Below, piece by piece: positions 61,484 to 64,000 of a stretch of DNA of 64,000 bases; within the stretch, counting starts at the first letter, position 1, and each line of letters starts with the position of its first letter. The notes under the pieces were generated by a model that was not told the origin of the DNA, did not search any database, and saw only the letters and a list, made by a program, of their open reading frames with translations. A program made the translations under genes and the position numbers. The DNA is from Goodfellowiella coeruleoviolacea (GTDB lineage Bacteria; Actinomycetota; Actinomycetes; Mycobacteriales; Pseudonocardiaceae), in contig NZ_JAMTCK010000003.1 of NCBI RefSeq assembly GCF_024171785.1, forward strand, positions 186,001 through 250,000, in the 5' to 3' direction.

Positions 61484-62310
61484 GGGTTCGATAGTGCCTC
61501 ACCTGGCTTGTGCGCGGAGACCAGGTAGTAGTCCAGCAGGCCCCGCCGGTAGGCGGCCAGCCAGTTGCTCGCCCACACGTCGTCGGCGGTCTGGCTGAGC
61601 CAGCGGTCCCAGCCCGGCCACACCGCCTCGCCGATGCTGTGCGCGCTCACGTCGGTGAACCCGGCGCCGCGCAACAGGTCCAGCAGCGCCCGGATGTCGG
61701 TGGCCAGGTCGATGCCGTCGGCGAAGGTCTGCAGCATCGCGGCCAGCGGGTCGGCGTGGGTGGGGCCGGTGGCGAAGAAGGTGCTCACCACCAGCCGGCC
61801 GCCCGGCCGCAGCACCCGGAAGCTCTCCGCGGTGAACCCGGGCAGGTCCTCGAAGTGCTGCGCGGCCTCCACCGACAGCAGCGCGGTGAAGCTGGCCTCG
61901 GGGAACGGGATGGCCGACGCCGACCCCTGGCGGAAGCGCAGCCGCTCCGGATCGGCCGCGATCACCTCGGCGTTGCGCTGTCTGGCCCGGTCGATCTGCT
62001 GGGACAGCACGTCGACGCCGCGCACCAGGGCGGCGTGGTAGTCGGTGACGGCGAGGGCGCTGCCCACCCCCTGGCCGCAGCCGACCTCGATCACGTGGTC
62101 GGTCGGGCCGACCGCCAGGGTGTCCAGCACCAGCCGGTACAGGGCCCGCTGGCTGGCCACCCGCTGCTCCACGGACAGCGGCGCGTCCAACGGGATCCCG
62201 CGCCAGTAACCGAAGTTGATGAACCCGCCGGCGAACAGCGGCACAGCGGCCAGGTCATCGGGGCCGTAGAGCCGGAACCGCCGCGCGGCTCGGGACTGCT
62301 GATCGGGCAT
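61480..62310 (-). CDS. Class I SAM-dependent methyltransferase
   Basis: A 276-residue methyltransferase from the ATG at 62310; CACTAT lies six bases upstream and there is no SD, so it may be leaderless. Motif I is VIEVGCGQGVGSALA, motif II-like FPEASFTALLSVEAAQHF, and a post-motif LRPGGRLVVSTFF. The N-terminal FINFGYW is seen in small-molecule O- or C-methyltransferases. Coupled with the S9 peptidase gene. Substrate unknown. Confidence 0.88.
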   Translation of the reverse strand: MPDQQSRAARRFRLYGPDDLAAVPLFAGGFINFGYWRGIPLDAPLSVEQRVASQRALYRLVLDTLAVGPTDHVIEVGCGQGVGSALAVTDYHAALVRGVDVLSQQIDRARQRNAEVIAADPERLRFRQGSASAIPFPEASFTALLSVEAAQHFEDLPGFTAESFRVLRPGGRLVVSTFFATGPTHADPLAAMLQTFADGIDLATDIRALLDLLRGAGFTDVSAHSIGEAVWPGWDRWLSQTADDVWASNWLAAYRRGLLDYYLVSAHKPGEALSNP

Positions 62311-62365
62311 CTTCCGATAGTGCACCCTGTTAGCCCGGTCACACTACCGACCGACCGTGTCATGA

Positions 62366-63184
62366 TCACCCACGATAGGGCGACACGCCGCTCAACCGGC
62401 CCAGCACGTCGCCCCGGCCGGTGCCGGCTGTCCCACCCGGGGCGTCCCCCGGCGCCGCTGTCCACCCCTGCCACGCGTCGAGCACCGCGTTGTTGAGCAC
62501 CCGCAGCCGCCGCAGGTCCAGTTCGGGATCGGCCACCGCCCCGTACGGGCCGGGCAGCTCCGCCAGCCAGACCAGGTCGGGCTGGCCGGCCGGCTGCTCC
62601 GGCACGCGTTCCACCGGCGCGATCCGCTCGACCACCGGCTGGGGGCGTGGCCGGGGCAGCGCTGGTTCGTCAGGCGGACCGAGCGCCACCAGCGCCTGGC
62701 CGGCGGGCGGCTCCGCGACGGGTGGCGTGACCACCGCCTCGGGCACGACCCGGCGGATCTCGGCCAGTTCCTCGCCGGCCACCCGGATCGCCCGCGCGGC
62801 CACCTCGGCCGCCGTGGCCAGCTGCCGCCGCCACCGGTCCAGGGACAGCCGGGCGGCCTCCCGCCGGATCGGGTCGGCGCTGGCGCGCGCCTCCGCGATC
62901 ACCGAGTCCGCCAGTCGGCGCAGCTCCTCGCCGGCACCGACGTACCCGGCCAGTGCCTCGGCCGCGGCCTGGTGGGCGTCGGCGGCCCGGCGCAGGTTCG
63001 CGACCAGCGCGTGCCGCACCAGCTCGAACCGGTCGCCGGCCGCGCCGGTCCAGTTGTCCACCCGGAGGCTCGCCACGTCCGCGCCGGCCGCCTCCAACTG
63101 CTCGGCCAGGACGCTGACCCGGTGGCACTCCCCGGTCAGAGCGGTGATGTTGAGTTGGATGGGAACCAGGTCGTCGGCTTCCAC
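62366..63184 (-). CDS. WXG100/ESX-like protein with Pro-rich tail
   Basis: A 272-residue protein. The first 100 residues are helical with a W-x-G turn (RVDNWTGAAGDRFELVRHALVANLRRAADAH), typical of WXG100-like or T7SS-associated proteins. The middle is Pro-rich (PPDEPALPRPRPQP), and the C-terminus ends in a Gly-rich tail. The GTG at 63184 has GGAG nine bases upstream; a GTG at 63190 is possible. It follows the small WXG-like gene at 63217 in the same orientation. Possibly a secretion substrate or toxin-carrier-type protein. Confidence 0.62.
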   Translation of the reverse strand: MEADDLVPIQLNITALTGECHRVSVLAEQLEAAGADVASLRVDNWTGAAGDRFELVRHALVANLRRAADAHQAAAEALAGYVGAGEELRRLADSVIAEARASADPIRREAARLSLDRWRRQLATAAEVAARAIRVAGEELAEIRRVVPEAVVTPPVAEPPAGQALVALGPPDEPALPRPRPQPVVERIAPVERVPEQPAGQPDLVWLAELPGPYGAVADPELDLRRLRVLNNAVLDAWQGWTAAPGDAPGGTAGTGRGDVLGRLSGVSPYRG

Positions 63185-63216
63185 GCGCACAGCTCCGATC
63201 AGCTCGATTCGGCCCG

Positions 63217-63513
63217 CTACCGCGACCGCAGGGCGCGGAGCAACCGCTCACCCGTCGCGTCGGATCGCTCGTAGGCGGCGGCCGTGTCGGCCAGGCCGGT
63301 CACCATCCCCGCCAGGTCGGCGTCCAGCAGATCCGCCGTGTCCCGAGCGGTGTTCTGGAACAGGGCGAGCGCGGCGGCCAACTCGTCATTGCCGGCCTGT
63401 TCCGGGTCGGCCCAGTACTTCCGGGCGGGTTGCTCGGCGAATTCCCTGGCCAGTCCGTGCACGATTTTCGCCGCCTGGCGCAATTCAGGCGGCGCGACGT
63501 GGAATCCAAACAC
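63217..63513 (-). CDS. Small ESX/WXG100-like protein
   Basis: A 98-residue helical protein with the pattern of type VII secretion-associated EspC/WXG100-like proteins: FHVAPPELRQAAKIVHGLAREFAEQPARKY, then GNDELAAALALFQNTARDTADLLDADLAGMVTGLADTAAAYERSD. A GAGGTG lies six bases before the GTG. There is no classical WxG at the turn. It is upstream of the larger protein at 63184. Confidence 0.65.
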   Translation of the reverse strand: MFGFHVAPPELRQAAKIVHGLAREFAEQPARKYWADPEQAGNDELAAALALFQNTARDTADLLDADLAGMVTGLADTAAAYERSDATGERLLRALRSR

Positions 63514-63667
63514 GTGCGCACCTCACGAGTGGGGTTTTCCCGATCTGGACCGCACCGACGCGAAATCGCCACGAACGGCCGACAGCGGTGCTCGAACACC
63601 GGCACCACAGGACAACGGGCACCGGTGGCGGAACAACATCGGATGAAGTTTTTCCACCGCCCGCCGG

Positions 63668-64000
63668 TCAGTCGCCGACCGCGAGCCGGCTGACCAGTTC
63701 GGGCGGCAGGGACAGGGTTTCGGTCAGCTCGGCGGAGCGCTCCGCCGAGGGGTCGACCAGCACCCCGACCCCGGCGTCGCGCGGGATCACCGTGCGCACC
63801 AGCTCGGCGCCGCTGAGCACCAGGTGCTCGTCCGCCCACGGCGCGCCCGCGTCCCGCTGGTAGCGCAGCAGCCGCTCCCCGGTGGTGAACGCGCACGCCC
63901 AGGACCCCAGGCCGGCGGTGTGCGCCACGGCCAGCCGCCAACCCGGCCAGCACGGCACGTGCAGCCGCGCGGCCAGGAACCGCCGCACCACGTGCTCGGC
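63668..64000 (-). CDS. SseB-like protein, 5' end beyond window
   Basis: The C-terminal 110 residues of a protein whose start lies outside. VRRFLAARLHVPCWPGW, AFTTGERLLRYQRDAGAPW, and LSGAELVRTVIPRDAGVGVLVDP resemble the SseB/SAV_915 family common in actinomycetes. Function unknown. It lies 150 bases before the WXG100-like genes in the same direction. Confidence 0.6.
   Translation of the reverse strand, partial: AEHVVRRFLAARLHVPCWPGWRLAVAHTAGLGSWACAFTTGERLLRYQRDAGAPWADEHLVLSGAELVRTVIPRDAGVGVLVDPSAERSAELTETLSLPPELVSRLAVGD

Noticed and set aside
59723-61528. 601-residue plus-strand frame
   Set aside because: Antisense to the S9 peptidase, whose catalytic motifs are all present.

Overview
The window is very GC-rich, gene-dense DNA with GTG and TTG starts, SD-led genes mixed with apparently leaderless ones, and many start/stop overlaps of 1 to 4 bases. 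The protein set (tRNA adenosine deaminase-associated protein next to tadA, Scr1/DUF397 regulators, a furA-catalase pair, CsbD, ZAS anti-sigma factor, YhgE/Pip transporter, WXG100-like proteins) points to a chromosomal segment of a filamentous actinomycete, most likely Pseudonocardiales. The genus cannot be decided from the sequence. The tadA, tRNA-Ser, leuA and lysC-asd genes are a core set that I recall lying within a few hundred kb of the origin in related actinobacteria.

Layout. 1-11.6 kb: a long minus-strand carbohydrate catabolic operon. It encodes a Tat-type lipoprotein binding protein, two permeases, two different ABC ATPases, a DeoR repressor, a HAD phosphatase, a fused DhaK-DhaL kinase, an RpiB-type isomerase, a D-2-hydroxyacid dehydrogenase and a partial FGGY kinase. 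11.7-14.6 kb: a histidine phosphatase, a gene-free low-complexity stretch with two perfect DnaA boxes, and a second FGGY kinase. 14.6-20.6 kb: a decayed lipoprotein-like gene, a Cys-rich copper-storage protein, an M20 amidohydrolase, tadA and its partner, CsbD, and an ECF sigma factor with a ZAS/Asp23-like anti-sigma factor carrying an in-frame 39-bp repeat array. 20.7-26.7 kb: tRNA-Ser(CGA), a PIN-domain remnant and its partner, an amidohydrolase, an HxlR regulator and a large secreted nuclease. 26.7-36.9 kb: a DedA protein, leuA with a Leu-codon leader peptide, two paralogous small membrane proteins, a GT-C mannosyltransferase, lysC-asd and a gluconokinase-like FGGY protein.

36.9-45.3 kb is the most accessory part. 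It holds a tightly coupled three-gene cassette (HEPN-like protein, MinD/ParA-like ATPase with an altered P-loop, and a second P-loop ATPase) that looks like a defence or conflict system. It is followed by a secreted CocE-type hydrolase, an orphan Imm1-like protein and a Scr1/DUF397 pair divergent from four tiny genes. 45.3-64 kb: hydrolase/MFS pair, furA-catalase, two coiled-coil paralogues with heptad arrays, an ABC/Pip/TetR operon, a TetR-controlled FAD monooxygenase, a lipase-like hydrolase, oxidative-stress genes (FMN reductase, Ohr, Dps), an S9 peptidase with a methyltransferase, and the edge of a locus with WXG100-like proteins.

Two themes recur. Several genes have a TANNNT-like -10 hexamer only 6-7 bases before the start codon, which suggests leaderless transcripts. 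Three different proteins carry in-frame minisatellites of 15, 39 and 21 bp. Long open frames antisense to the genes listed here are high-GC artefacts and are left out.
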